A DNA stretch of 64,000 bases from an uncultured Hyphomicrobiales bacterium. Lineage in GTDB: Bacteria; Pseudomonadota; Alphaproteobacteria; Rhizobiales; Beijerinckiaceae. Position 1 is the stretch's first letter, and each line of letters begins with the position of its first letter. Positions 19,056 to 27,601 of the stretch are shown piece after piece. The notes beneath the pieces are model-generated. The model had not been told where the DNA came from and did not search any database. It saw nothing but the letters and a program-made list of their open reading frames with translations. A program made the translations under genes and the position numbers. The stretch is from positions 186,001-250,000 of the forward strand of contig CAIUWR010000045.1 of assembly GCA_903902915.1 (NCBI GenBank), given 5' to 3'.

Positions 19056-19499
19056 GGAAGACCCTCGTAGTAGCCGAACGAAGCGCTTGGCCAAGATCAT
19101 ATGGGAGCAACGCTGGGGAATTAAACAGGCGCCCGACCATATCAGACAACCGGTTTCGCGGAAACGTGAACCTCATTCGCGGCCCCGGGGGACAACGAAG
19201 ACCCGACGCCGCCAAACCCATAAAAAAAAACCGACCCGACGAGAGAACGCATCGGGTCGGCCGCCGGTGAGCTGGAACTGATAAGTCAAAGCCAAAAGCA
19301 AATCGGCTCCGCGACAAAAACTTAACCTTAACAACATCTTACGGCGCCCGCAAGCGTTTTTGCATAGGTGAGCCAATCATTGCCTTTTTTAAGGACGCTC
19401 GACGTCCCGGACGATTATTTCGCCCCCCTCTGGACAAGCCCGGCGCCCCCTACCCACATGGAGGCAGGTGGGGGACGCTAACGCCCGGTGGAGACGCCC
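19056..19499. other. Long intergenic region with a leftward terminator
   Basis: These 444 bases lie between the divergent Tim44-like and DUF2852 genes. The notable element is a strong leftward terminator at 19222-19260 with no gene upstream of it on that strand, which suggests a short leftward RNA starting somewhere in about 19270-19490, or premature termination of the Tim44-like leader. The frame at 19173-19376 reads straight through the terminator and is not credible as a gene. Confidence 0.5.
19222..19260 (-). terminator. Strong rho-independent terminator, leftward, upstream of the Tim44-like gene
   Basis: On the minus strand CCGACCCGA (19260-19252), a 12-base loop, TCGGGTCGG (19239-19231), then nine T (19230-19222). 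The stem is a perfect 9 bp. It ends a leftward transcript that is not an annotated gene. Confidence 0.85.
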
Positions 19500-20030
19500 A
19501 TGACCTGCTGTTCAAACAATTCCTCTCAAGGCTCCGATCATGGTGGCGCGCGATCGGTGCGCCCGGACCACGTCTGGCGTCCCTTCGAATTGCTGGCGTT
19601 GGTACTGGGCTTCATCGTCTTCTGGCCGATTGGGCTGGCGGTGATCGGCTTCAAGATCTGGCAACGCCGCAGCGGCTATCAGGGCGACCTGCACAGCTTC
19701 CTGCACGAACGGGCGGACATTCTGCGAAGCGCTTGCAGCGGCTGGCGAAACGCCACATGGGAGTCCTCCGCCTGGCGAAGCCCGTGGGAGGCGCCCACGC
19801 GGGGCGGCGGCTGGTCGCCCTTCGGCGGCATGCGGCCCACCGGCAACAGAGCTTTCGACGAATGGCGGGACTCCGAACTCGCCCGCCTCGAGGAGGAGCG
19901 CCGCAAGCTCGAAGAGGCGGAGCGCGAATTCGCAGCCCATATCGAGGAACTGCGCCGCGCACGCGACCGCGAGGAGTTCGAGCGCTTCATGAACGCCCGC
20001 CACAATCGACAATCGGGCGAGGCTTCGTAA
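19500..20030 (+). CDS. DUF2852 family membrane protein
   Basis: This 176-residue protein has one strong membrane helix (about residues 32-52, ELLALVLGFIVFWPIGLAVI), a middle W-rich segment, and a C-terminal charged coiled coil (LARLEEERRKLEEAEREFAA). That arrangement is typical of DUF2852 proteins of alphaproteobacteria, whose function is unknown. GGAG at 19490 lies six bases before the ATG at 19500, deciding that start over the GTG at 19488 used in the track. It is divergent from the Tim44-like gene, another envelope protein. Confidence 0.82.
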   Translation: MTCCSNNSSQGSDHGGARSVRPDHVWRPFELLALVLGFIVFWPIGLAVIGFKIWQRRSGYQGDLHSFLHERADILRSACSGWRNATWESSAWRSPWEAPTRGGGWSPFGGMRPTGNRAFDEWRDSELARLEEERRKLEEAEREFAAHIEELRRARDREEFERFMNARHNRQSGEAS

Positions 20031-20133
20031 GCCTTCGCGCACAGGCGGCGCAGGATCGTCCCAGCGCCGTCTGTCCCGCTCGCTAACCCTTCATTAACCC
20101 TGAAACTTGAGCGGGATTTAAGTATTTTCGCGC

Positions 20134-21162
20134 ATGACCTTGGGGATGGCGCGACGTCTACTCTCCCTGGCTCTCATCACGGGTCTGGCCCTGCTTCTGG
20201 CGGGATGCGGCCTGTTCCGGCGCCCTGAACGCCCGGCCTGGCGCGCCCAGGCGGAGAAGGCCTGTTTCGCGCAGAAACGCGTGACCCTGTCTCCCTATGT
20301 GCAGCCTGCCGCGGCCATCGACGGCCCCAGCATCTGCGGCCTTGAACAACCCCTCAAAGTGACGGCTCTGGCTGACGCGACCGTGACCCTGAACTCGACG
20401 CTGACGCTGGACTGCCCCATGACGGCGGCGCTGGACGATTGGATGCGCGATGTGGTGCAGCCCATCGCCTTGGCCCGCTTCGGTCAACCCGTGACGCAGA
20501 TCGACTCCATGGGCGCCTATTCCTGCCGCCCCATCGACGGCCAGCGCGGCAACCGCCTGTCGGAACACGCCTTCGGCAATGCGGTCGATGTGGGCGGCTT
20601 TCGTCTGGCCGATGGCCACAGCATCACCTTTGTGAAGGGCTGGACGCGCGGCGACGAACAGGAGAAGGCCTTCTTGCGCGAGGTGCAGGCCGGCGCCTGC
20701 AACATCTTCACCACGGTCCTCGCGCCCGGTTCGGATCCCTTCCACTACAATCACCTGCATCTGGATCTGGCGATGCATGGGCAGACCTCCACCGGGCCGC
20801 GCCGCATCTGCAAGCCGCTGCCCTCGCCGCAACTGCTGCCCGCTCCGCAGCGCCATGACGATCTGCCCGACGCGCCCGACATCGACGACGATATCGACGT
20901 GTCGCAGGCCGGAAGCGCGGGCCTGCCCTCCCGCACCGCCATGACCCTCGACGCCGCCCTGCCAGCGCCGGCGCCCGTGACAAGGCCGCAGGCGCCGACG
21001 ATGCGCAGCGCGGCCCTGACGCCGCCCCCGCTTTTGCCTCCCATGTCCCTGCCCGACGCGCCCGTGCCGCCAAGCCGGCCGATCACACGCGGCTATCTGC
21101 GCGCCGATGGCGTCTTCGTGCCGGACGACATGACCGCCACGGTCAGGCCGACCCGGCGCTGA
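20134..21162 (+). CDS. Extensin-family lipoprotein with LAS-type zinc motif
   Basis: The 342-residue product starts with a lipoprotein signal: a hydrophobic stretch ending LLLAGC, so Cys near residue 25 is probably lipidated. The extensin-like C-terminal domain (about residues 35-230) contains SEHAFGNAVDVGGF and HYNHLHLDL, the arrangement of zinc ligands (SxHxxGxxxD and HxH) of LAS peptidases such as D,D-carboxypeptidases. A role in trimming peptidoglycan is therefore likely. The last 110 residues are Pro-rich and unstructured. It stands alone downstream of the DUF2852 gene. Confidence 0.87.
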   Translation: MTLGMARRLLSLALITGLALLLAGCGLFRRPERPAWRAQAEKACFAQKRVTLSPYVQPAAAIDGPSICGLEQPLKVTALADATVTLNSTLTLDCPMTAALDDWMRDVVQPIALARFGQPVTQIDSMGAYSCRPIDGQRGNRLSEHAFGNAVDVGGFRLADGHSITFVKGWTRGDEQEKAFLREVQAGACNIFTTVLAPGSDPFHYNHLHLDLAMHGQTSTGPRRICKPLPSPQLLPAPQRHDDLPDAPDIDDDIDVSQAGSAGLPSRTAMTLDAALPAPAPVTRPQAPTMRSAALTPPPLLPPMSLPDAPVPPSRPITRGYLRADGVFVPDDMTATVRPTRR

Positions 21163-21290
21163 TCCGGTTTGCGCGTGGCGTCGCCCATGCTAAAGGGGGT
21201 TCATGATGACCCGCCAGCGACGATAAACCCTTTGATCGAAGCGCTCCCCAGCGCCGCCCGACCCTGCGCGTCCCGCCTGCCGGAAGATTC

Positions 21291-21788
21291 ATGACCGACC
21301 TTTCCCTGAGCCTGAGCCCCCTCACTCCCGCCGATCTGCCCGCCATCGAGAAACTCGACGAGCGCGCCTTCGGCCCCGGACGCTTCGCGCTCAGCGCCTA
21401 TCGGCTGCGCGAGGGCGTGCGCCCGGACGAGAACTTGTCTTTCGTCGCCCATGTAGGCACGTTGCTGGTCGGCGCCAACCGCATGACGGCGATCACGGCA
21501 GGCGGCGCCCCGGCCCTGTTGCTCGGCCCGCTGACCGTGGATCCGCCCTTCCGCTCGCGCGGCATCGGCGAGGCGCTGATGGGCAAATCCATGGACGCCG
21601 CCCGCGCCGGGGGCCACCGTCTGGTGATTCTGGTCGGCGACGAACCCTATTACAATCGCGTCGGCTTCAAACGCGTCCCCCACGGCCGCCTGACCATGCC
21701 CGGCCCGGTCGATCCCGCTCGCCTGCTCTATTGCGAATTGGTGGAAGGGGCGTTCGAGGGGCTGAAGGGCGCGATCACGCGGGCGTGA
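21291..21788 (+). CDS. GNAT-family N-acetyltransferase
   Basis: The 165-residue enzyme has the GNAT acetyl-CoA loop PPFRSRGIGEALMGKSMDAA and the preceding beta strand LLGPLTVD. The later GDEPYYNRVGFKRV is the signature of the YhbS-like subgroup. The acceptor is unknown. The ATG at 21291 fits the family N-terminus (LSPLTPADLPAIEKLDERAF). It abuts the 3' end of the convergent large membrane-protein gene (stop codons at 21786-21788 and 21789-21791). Confidence 0.9.
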   Translation: MTDLSLSLSPLTPADLPAIEKLDERAFGPGRFALSAYRLREGVRPDENLSFVAHVGTLLVGANRMTAITAGGAPALLLGPLTVDPPFRSRGIGEALMGKSMDAARAGGHRLVILVGDEPYYNRVGFKRVPHGRLTMPGPVDPARLLYCELVEGAFEGLKGAITRA

Positions 21789-23876
21789 TCACCCCCTCCG
21801 CCGCCGCCCTTCCCACAACCAGCCCGCGAGCACGCTGCCCAGCAGCGCGATCAGGCCCAGAAATCCGATCGCCAACGGCGCCACGCCCACGCCCGTCACC
21901 ACGCTGGCGCCGGTGCGCTTGATCCCGACATAATCGGGGCCGCCATAAAGCGGGCTGTCGCGCATGGCGACGAAGCGCGGCAGGGCGATGGCGTCGCCTT
22001 CCCCGGCGCTGATGCGCCGCACCGTGCCGCCCGTGGCTTGCGCCAGCGGGTTCAGCAGATCGGGGGTCGAGACCACGTCCTGAAATTCGCGGGGGTTCTC
22101 GGGGCCGACATTGACCAGCGTCGAGAGGTCGCCGTCGCTCAATTTGTAGAGGCCGAATTCCTCCACGCTCACTTGCGCGCGCGACAGGCCGGGCTCGGCG
22201 GCCGTCAGCGTCACCATCTGCGTCTTGCCGGTCGGCGAGGTGATGGTGACCGCAGGCGTCGCAGGTTTGAGGCTCTGGCGCTCGATGGAGAGTTCGTGGC
22301 CGCGCGCGCTGGCGCGCAGGGCCTCCTCCTCCAGCTCCGGCTCCTTCATCAACCAATGGGCGAGGCGGCGCATGAGGTCGAGATGCGGCCCGCCGCCCTG
22401 ATAGCCGCGCGCCCAGAGCCAGATCTGATCGGACAGCAGCAGGCCCACGCGGCCCTTTTCCTCGCGCGAAAGAAGCAGCAGCGGCTTGTCGTCGGCGCCT
22501 GAGAGCACCGACGCTCCGCGCAGCTTTTCAGCCGACACCTGCCGAAACCATTCGCCCCAGGCGGGCGGGTTCTGTTGCGAGCCGGGCAGCCCGCGCGTCA
22601 CGGGATGTTTCGCGCCGTCGTCGCTGATTTGCGGCAGGAAGGGGCGCTCCACAAGGGCGCCTGACGGCCGCGCGGGCGCGATCTTGCCCAACGGCGAATA
22701 ATAGAGCCCGTCGCGTCCGGCATAATCGGGGCCGGTCGCCATCAACAGCGCGCCGCCCTCGCGCACATAGCGCACGATATTCTCGAAATAGACCGGAGGC
22801 AGAACGGTCTGATTCGAATAGCGGTCGAAGATGATGAGGTCGAATTCCTTGATCTTGCGCCCGAACAGATCGGCGGTCGGGAATGCGATCAGCGAGAGTT
22901 CATTGATGGGCGTGCCATCCTGCTTTTCCGGCGGACGCAAGATGGTGAAATGCACCAATTCCACATTGGCGTCGGACTTCAGCAGATTGCGCCAGGTGCG
23001 CTCCCCGGCATGGGGCTCGCCCGACACCAGCAACACTTTCAATTTATCGCGCACGCCCTCGATGGTGACGACGGCTTTATTGTTCAGCGTGGTCAACTCG
23101 TCGGGCAGCGCCGCGATCTCCAGCTCCACCACATTCGGCCCGCCATGTTCGATCATGACCGGCGCGCGCACGATCTGGCCGGGCGCGGCGCGGATATTGG
23201 CGATGACGACGCCATCGCGCCGCAGAGCGATCGCCACGCGCTCGCCCTTGTCGGCGGTGTCGAGCACGCGCACCGCAATCGTCTGCTCCTTGCCGACGAT
23301 GCCGAAACGCGGCGCCTCGACAAGTTCGATGCGCCGGTCGCGCTCGCCCGCATGGCCGGTGACGAAAACATGCAGCGGCGCCTTGAAGCCCAAAGCGCCA
23401 GCCGACGCGGGGATGTCATGCACCACGCCGTCGGTGACGAGAATGGCGGCGCCGATGCGCTCGGGCGGCACATCGGCCAGCGCGGCGTTGAGCGAGGAAA
23501 ACAGCTTCGTGCCGTCATTGCCTGTATCTGTCGCGCCGCCGTCGATGAAGCGCGGCTCGATGTCGCCCAGGCCCTCGAGCGCCTTTTCAATCTGCACGCG
23601 CGCCGCATCGGTCTGCGCCTTGCGCTCGCCTATGGTCTGGCTCGCGCTGCGGTCGAGCACCACGGCGACCACATCTTTCAGGGGATTGCGATCCTCGCGC
23701 ACCAATGAGGGATCGGTCAGGGCGAAGAGAACGAGGCAAAGGCCCAGAGCCCGCAGCCAGGCGCCGCGCCGCCGCGCCCAAAGGCCAAGGCCCACCACGA
23801 GCAAGGCGCCGAAGGCCAGCGCGATCAGGAGCGGGATCGGGATCAGAGGGGCGATCTGGAGGTTGAAGGAGGTCAA
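21789..23876 (-). CDS. Large membrane protein with vWA-like and glutamine-amidotransferase-like domains
   Basis: The 695-residue protein has two N-terminal membrane helices (about residues 12-58), a vWA-like region with a MIDAS-type VVLDRSASQTIG (DxSxS) and LVTDGVVHD, a middle part resembling class I glutamine-amidotransferase folds (LLVSGEPHAGERTWRNLL to LMATGPDYAGRDGLYY), and one C-terminal helix (GFLGLIALLGSVLAGWLW). It is the last gene of the moxR-DUF58-DUF4159 operon, overlapping the preceding gene by 4 bases (ATGA). By analogy with Bat proteins the cluster may chaperone or assemble envelope proteins; the precise job is unknown. Confidence 0.85.
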   Translation of the reverse strand: MTSFNLQIAPLIPIPLLIALAFGALLVVGLGLWARRRGAWLRALGLCLVLFALTDPSLVREDRNPLKDVVAVVLDRSASQTIGERKAQTDAARVQIEKALEGLGDIEPRFIDGGATDTGNDGTKLFSSLNAALADVPPERIGAAILVTDGVVHDIPASAGALGFKAPLHVFVTGHAGERDRRIELVEAPRFGIVGKEQTIAVRVLDTADKGERVAIALRRDGVVIANIRAAPGQIVRAPVMIEHGGPNVVELEIAALPDELTTLNNKAVVTIEGVRDKLKVLLVSGEPHAGERTWRNLLKSDANVELVHFTILRPPEKQDGTPINELSLIAFPTADLFGRKIKEFDLIIFDRYSNQTVLPPVYFENIVRYVREGGALLMATGPDYAGRDGLYYSPLGKIAPARPSGALVERPFLPQISDDGAKHPVTRGLPGSQQNPPAWGEWFRQVSAEKLRGASVLSGADDKPLLLLSREEKGRVGLLLSDQIWLWARGYQGGGPHLDLMRRLAHWLMKEPELEEEALRASARGHELSIERQSLKPATPAVTITSPTGKTQMVTLTAAEPGLSRAQVSVEEFGLYKLSDGDLSTLVNVGPENPREFQDVVSTPDLLNPLAQATGGTVRRISAGEGDAIALPRFVAMRDSPLYGGPDYVGIKRTGASVVTGVGVAPLAIGFLGLIALLGSVLAGWLWEGRRRRG

Positions 23877-26674
23877 TGGGCCAGCCGCTCCAGAAGGTCA
23901 CGCACATGCACCTGATCGGCCTTGTAGTTGCCGGTGAGCGTGTAGATGACGATGTTGACGCCCGCGCGCAGGGCCATCTCCCTCTGCCGTTCCGTGCCCG
24001 GCGTCAGCGGAAACAGCGGCTCGCCATTGCGCGACACCGCCCAGGCGCTCGCCAGATCATTCGAGGTGATGAGGATGGGCGAGACGTCGTCGCCCGAGCG
24101 CACCGGCCGATTGGCGCGCTCTTCCGCATCGGGCGGCAAAGCCTCGATCCACATCTGACCGATGGTGGTGCGGCCCACGAAACTGTCGAGAAGATAGAAA
24201 GTCTTGGTCAACACATGGTCGCGCGGCACGGGCTCAAGCTCTGGCACGTCCACATTGGCGAGCAATTTGCGCAGCCATAATTGCTCGGGCGAAGACTCGC
24301 CGCCCGAGCGCGCGGTGAGCGCGTCGCGCGTGTCGAAAAGCACCGTGCCGCCCTGCTTCATATAGTTGGAAATGCGGGTCACAGCCTCGGCTGACGGCAA
24401 GGGCCGGTCGGCCACGATGGGCCAATAGATCAGCGGATAGAAGGCCAACTCATCGCGCGCAGGATCCACGCCCATGGGCTCGCCCGGGGACAGCGACGTG
24501 CGAGCGGCCAAGGCGCGCGAGAGCGCCGCCAGGCCGAGCTGACTCGCCTCGTCCACACGTGCGTCGCCGGTCGCCACATAAGCGAGCCGCGTCTGCAAGG
24601 CGGCCTCACGGTCGCGTGGGGTGACTGTGGTCTGCGCTTGCGCCGGTTGCGGCGCCAGTTGCGCAAAGCCGCCAAGCATCAGCACCAGCGCGCCCGCTGC
24701 GGCGGGCCTGCGCCAGCCACGCTTGAAAGCGCCCGCCAGCCAGAGCGAGACCAGCGCGTCGGCGATCAGCAGAGCCAGCGCCAAAGTCACCAGCGTGGGA
24801 CGCAGATCCAGCGGCTCGGTCGTCTGCAACGGGTCCACCTTGAGCTTTAGTCCCGTGAGATCGACCGCGTTGAGTTGCGCGTCGGGCGCCAGCGCGTTGA
24901 CCGCCGTCAACGCATCGGGCGGGCCGTAGAAACCGGGCGGGTGTTCCGCGCTGGCGCCGCCCGCATAATTCACCGGAATGGCCCGCGCGGAGAGCGGCGG
25001 CGCGCCCAGCACGCCAAACCCATCCAGCGTGCGGGTGGGAACGACGCTCTCCGCCTTTTGCGCGGCGGCGTTGGAGCCATCGCCAGCGCTCGCCCCCGCG
25101 CCGCCTTCGGAGGCGATGGCGACCGTGCGGCGCAGCAGATCGACGAAGAGGCCGGACAGCGGCAGATTGGACCAGGTCGTGTCAGCCGTCACATGCACCA
25201 GCACGATCATGCCCTTGCCGCGCCGGTCGGCCGTGATCAGCGGCGTGCCATCGGCCAGCGCCGCCCAGGTCTTGGCGGGCAGCCCCGCTTCGGGCTCCGC
25301 CAGAACTTGCCGCGTCACAGTGATTTCGTCGGATATGTTCAGCCCATGGAAGGGGCTCTCGCGTTCAAAGGGCGCGAGACGCTTGGGCGTATCCCATGAG
25401 AGCGAACCGCCCAGCACGCGCCCGCCGCGCCGCAGCCGCACGGGGGTCAGATCATCTGAAGAGGCCGCCAGCCTCGTGCCTGCGAAGCGCAGCAACACGC
25501 CGCCCTCTTCCACAAATTTGATGAGCCGATCCCGCGCGGGGCCGGTGATGACGCCCACATCCGCCAGCGCCAGAACGGATACGCTGTCGTCCAGCATGGC
25601 GAGGATGGGATCGCCCTTGCCAGCGCGCGGCTCGCGCACTTGCGCGAAGGGCGTCAGCGCGCGCACCAGATAGTAGGAGGGTGAGAGCAGCGGTTGGGAC
25701 GTGTCAGCGCTAGCGCCCGACACGACGCCAACGCGACGACGCTTCCAGCGTTCGTCGAGCAGCGTCACCGCCCCCGCCGAATGTTCGTCCACGATCTCGA
25801 CCCGCGCAATCTCGTTGCGCAACTCGATGGGCAGATCGAAGCGCGCCTTGGCCTCACGCGCCGCGCCAAGATCGAACGGCGCATCGCCAATCGCGACGCC
25901 CTTCATGTCGAACGCGCGCAACAGACCCTGCGGATGCCCATCGCTACGCGCGCGCAACACGCGCACCTCCAGCGCGCCAGCGCCATTGTCAGCCCCTGCG
26001 AGGGCCGATGCGGGCTTGTCCTGCGTCAGCACGCGCACGTCATGATCGCCCGCAGCCTGACGCAACCCTTGAGCGAAGGCGCGGCCGTCGCCATTCTCCA
26101 GACCATCGGAGAGCCAGACGATCTCGGCCTCTTGATTGACGCTCAGGAACAGTTGCAGCGCGGGGAGAGCCGCGAGGCGATCCGGAATGAAAGGCGCGGG
26201 CTTGAGGGCGCGCAGGCGTTCGATGGTCTTGCCCGCATCCGCCAGCAAAACGTCGCGTCCGCCTTCCGAGGCAAGCAGCAGGCCCATGGTGCGTCCATCG
26301 CGGCCCGCCGTCTGCGCCCGCTCGCTCGCCGCCTGAATGCGCTGCGGCCAGGTGGGCGCGGCTGGCCAACCGTCGTCGACGATCAGCAGCAGCGGCCCGC
26401 GTCCACCCTCGCCCGGCGGCAGGGGATTCCAGATGGGGCCCGCCATCGCCAGGATGACGAAAGCCGCGATGGCGAGGCGCAGCAGCAGCAGCCACCAGGG
26501 CGTGCGGGCGGGCGTCTCCTCGCGCGGCGGCAGATCGAGGATCAGCCGCAGGGGCGGAAAGGCGATCTGGCGCGGGCGCGGCGGCGTGATGCGCAGCAGC
26601 AGATAGAGCGCGGGCAACAGCGCCAGAGCGCCAAGCACGAGGGGAGCGGCGAAAGCGAGCGGGAGACCGAACAT
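23873..26674 (-). CDS. BatA-like N-terminal / DUF4159 membrane protein
   Basis: The 933-residue protein begins with the aerotolerance-regulator (BatA) N-terminal helix motif (LALLPALYLLLRITPPRPRQ) and a second helix near residues 60-80. A vWA-like region follows (LLIVDDGWPAAP), in which the DxSxS metal motif is missing. The middle contains a GATase-like region, then two helices around residues 640-695. The C-terminal 220 residues form a DUF4159 domain (RLAYVATGDARVDEAS ... DELAFYPLIYWPI ... GGTVLFDTRD). It overlaps both neighbours by 1-4 bases, so it belongs to one translationally coupled operon. The function of DUF4159 is unknown. Confidence 0.87.
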   Translation of the reverse strand: MFGLPLAFAAPLVLGALALLPALYLLLRITPPRPRQIAFPPLRLILDLPPREETPARTPWWLLLLRLAIAAFVILAMAGPIWNPLPPGEGGRGPLLLIVDDGWPAAPTWPQRIQAASERAQTAGRDGRTMGLLLASEGGRDVLLADAGKTIERLRALKPAPFIPDRLAALPALQLFLSVNQEAEIVWLSDGLENGDGRAFAQGLRQAAGDHDVRVLTQDKPASALAGADNGAGALEVRVLRARSDGHPQGLLRAFDMKGVAIGDAPFDLGAAREAKARFDLPIELRNEIARVEIVDEHSAGAVTLLDERWKRRRVGVVSGASADTSQPLLSPSYYLVRALTPFAQVREPRAGKGDPILAMLDDSVSVLALADVGVITGPARDRLIKFVEEGGVLLRFAGTRLAASSDDLTPVRLRRGGRVLGGSLSWDTPKRLAPFERESPFHGLNISDEITVTRQVLAEPEAGLPAKTWAALADGTPLITADRRGKGMIVLVHVTADTTWSNLPLSGLFVDLLRRTVAIASEGGAGASAGDGSNAAAQKAESVVPTRTLDGFGVLGAPPLSARAIPVNYAGGASAEHPPGFYGPPDALTAVNALAPDAQLNAVDLTGLKLKVDPLQTTEPLDLRPTLVTLALALLIADALVSLWLAGAFKRGWRRPAAAGALVLMLGGFAQLAPQPAQAQTTVTPRDREAALQTRLAYVATGDARVDEASQLGLAALSRALAARTSLSPGEPMGVDPARDELAFYPLIYWPIVADRPLPSAEAVTRISNYMKQGGTVLFDTRDALTARSGGESSPEQLWLRKLLANVDVPELEPVPRDHVLTKTFYLLDSFVGRTTIGQMWIEALPPDAEERANRPVRSGDDVSPILITSNDLASAWAVSRNGEPLFPLTPGTERQREMALRAGVNIVIYTLTGNYKADQVHVRDLLERLAH

Positions 26675-27597
26675 CAGGCGGCCCCCTGTCCGGCTTCGAG
26701 CCGCATCCGCAGGGCCAGCAGCGCCTGCGCGGCGGGCTTGTCGGTGCGATGCAGCGTGAAGCTCCAGCCACGCGACAGGCAGATTTCGCGCACGGCGTCC
26801 CGATGGGCGGCGAGACGCGCGATATAATCGGCGCGAAAGCTCTGCGCTTCGCCCACGCGCAGGGTGGCGCTGGAATCCACGTCGAGAAATTCGGTGTGGC
26901 CGGTGAAGGGGAACGTCTCTTCCACCGGATCGGCGATCATCACCACATGACCCCGCGCGCCGCGCGAGGCCATGCCATGGATCGCGGCGCGGATGTCGTT
27001 AAGCGCAGACAGAAAATCGCCGATCAGCACCGCTTGGGTGCGCGGGGGCAGCGCATCGGCGGGGGGCAGTTCGGCGGGGTTTGCTCCAGTGGTGCGCTCG
27101 TCCTCGATCAGCACCTGCGCGAAACGCTCCACGATGCCGCGCGTCGCCAGCGCCCGCGTCAGGCCCGGCAGGCCCACCCGCTCGCCGCCGCGCACCAGAA
27201 GGTCGGCCAGAGCCAGGCCCAGCACCAGCGCGCGGTCGAGTTTGGGCTGCATGGCGAGGGTCGAGGCATAGGCCATGGACGCCGAGCGATCCATCCAGAT
27301 CCAGACCGTATGGGCGGCCTCCCACTCGCGCTCGCGCACATAGATCCGGTCATCGCGGGCGGAGCGGCGCCAGTCGATTCGGGTGGTCGATTCGCCCCAG
27401 ACGAAGGGGCGGAACTGCCAGAAGGTCTCGCCCACGCCAGCGCGCTTGCGACCATGCACGCCATGCATCACGGTCGCCGCCACGTCCTTGGCCGCGACGA
27501 GCAAGGCGGGCAGGCGCCGCGCCAGATCCAGCGCGCCGCGCTGGTGGCGGGCGTCCGCCGCTCGTTCGCTGGGGTCAAGCAGGCGGGCGTCCACCAT
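26674..27597 (-). CDS. DUF58 protein (Bat-associated vWA-like)
   Basis: The 307-residue protein is a DUF58 member: it has GVGETFWQFRPFVWGESTTR, then DWRRSARDDRIYVREREWE and the vWA-like WIWMDRSASMAY with the DxSxS motif. DUF58 proteins are always found with MoxR ATPases and are thought to be their adaptor or substrate. The start is placed at ATG 27597 (MVDARLLDPSE), four bases after the moxR stop; the track start at 27660 would run inside moxR. Its stop overlaps the next ATG as TGATG. Confidence 0.9.
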   Translation of the reverse strand: MVDARLLDPSERAADARHQRGALDLARRLPALLVAAKDVAATVMHGVHGRKRAGVGETFWQFRPFVWGESTTRIDWRRSARDDRIYVREREWEAAHTVWIWMDRSASMAYASTLAMQPKLDRALVLGLALADLLVRGGERVGLPGLTRALATRGIVERFAQVLIEDERTTGANPAELPPADALPPRTQAVLIGDFLSALNDIRAAIHGMASRGARGHVVMIADPVEETFPFTGHTEFLDVDSSATLRVGEAQSFRADYIARLAAHRDAVREICLSRGWSFTLHRTDKPAAQALLALRMRLEAGQGAA

Positions 27598-27601
27598 CGG
27601 C

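Noticed and set aside
19173-19376. 67-residue ORF on the minus strand upstream of the Tim44-like gene
   Set aside because: The frame reads straight through a strong terminator stem and its T run and has no family resemblance.
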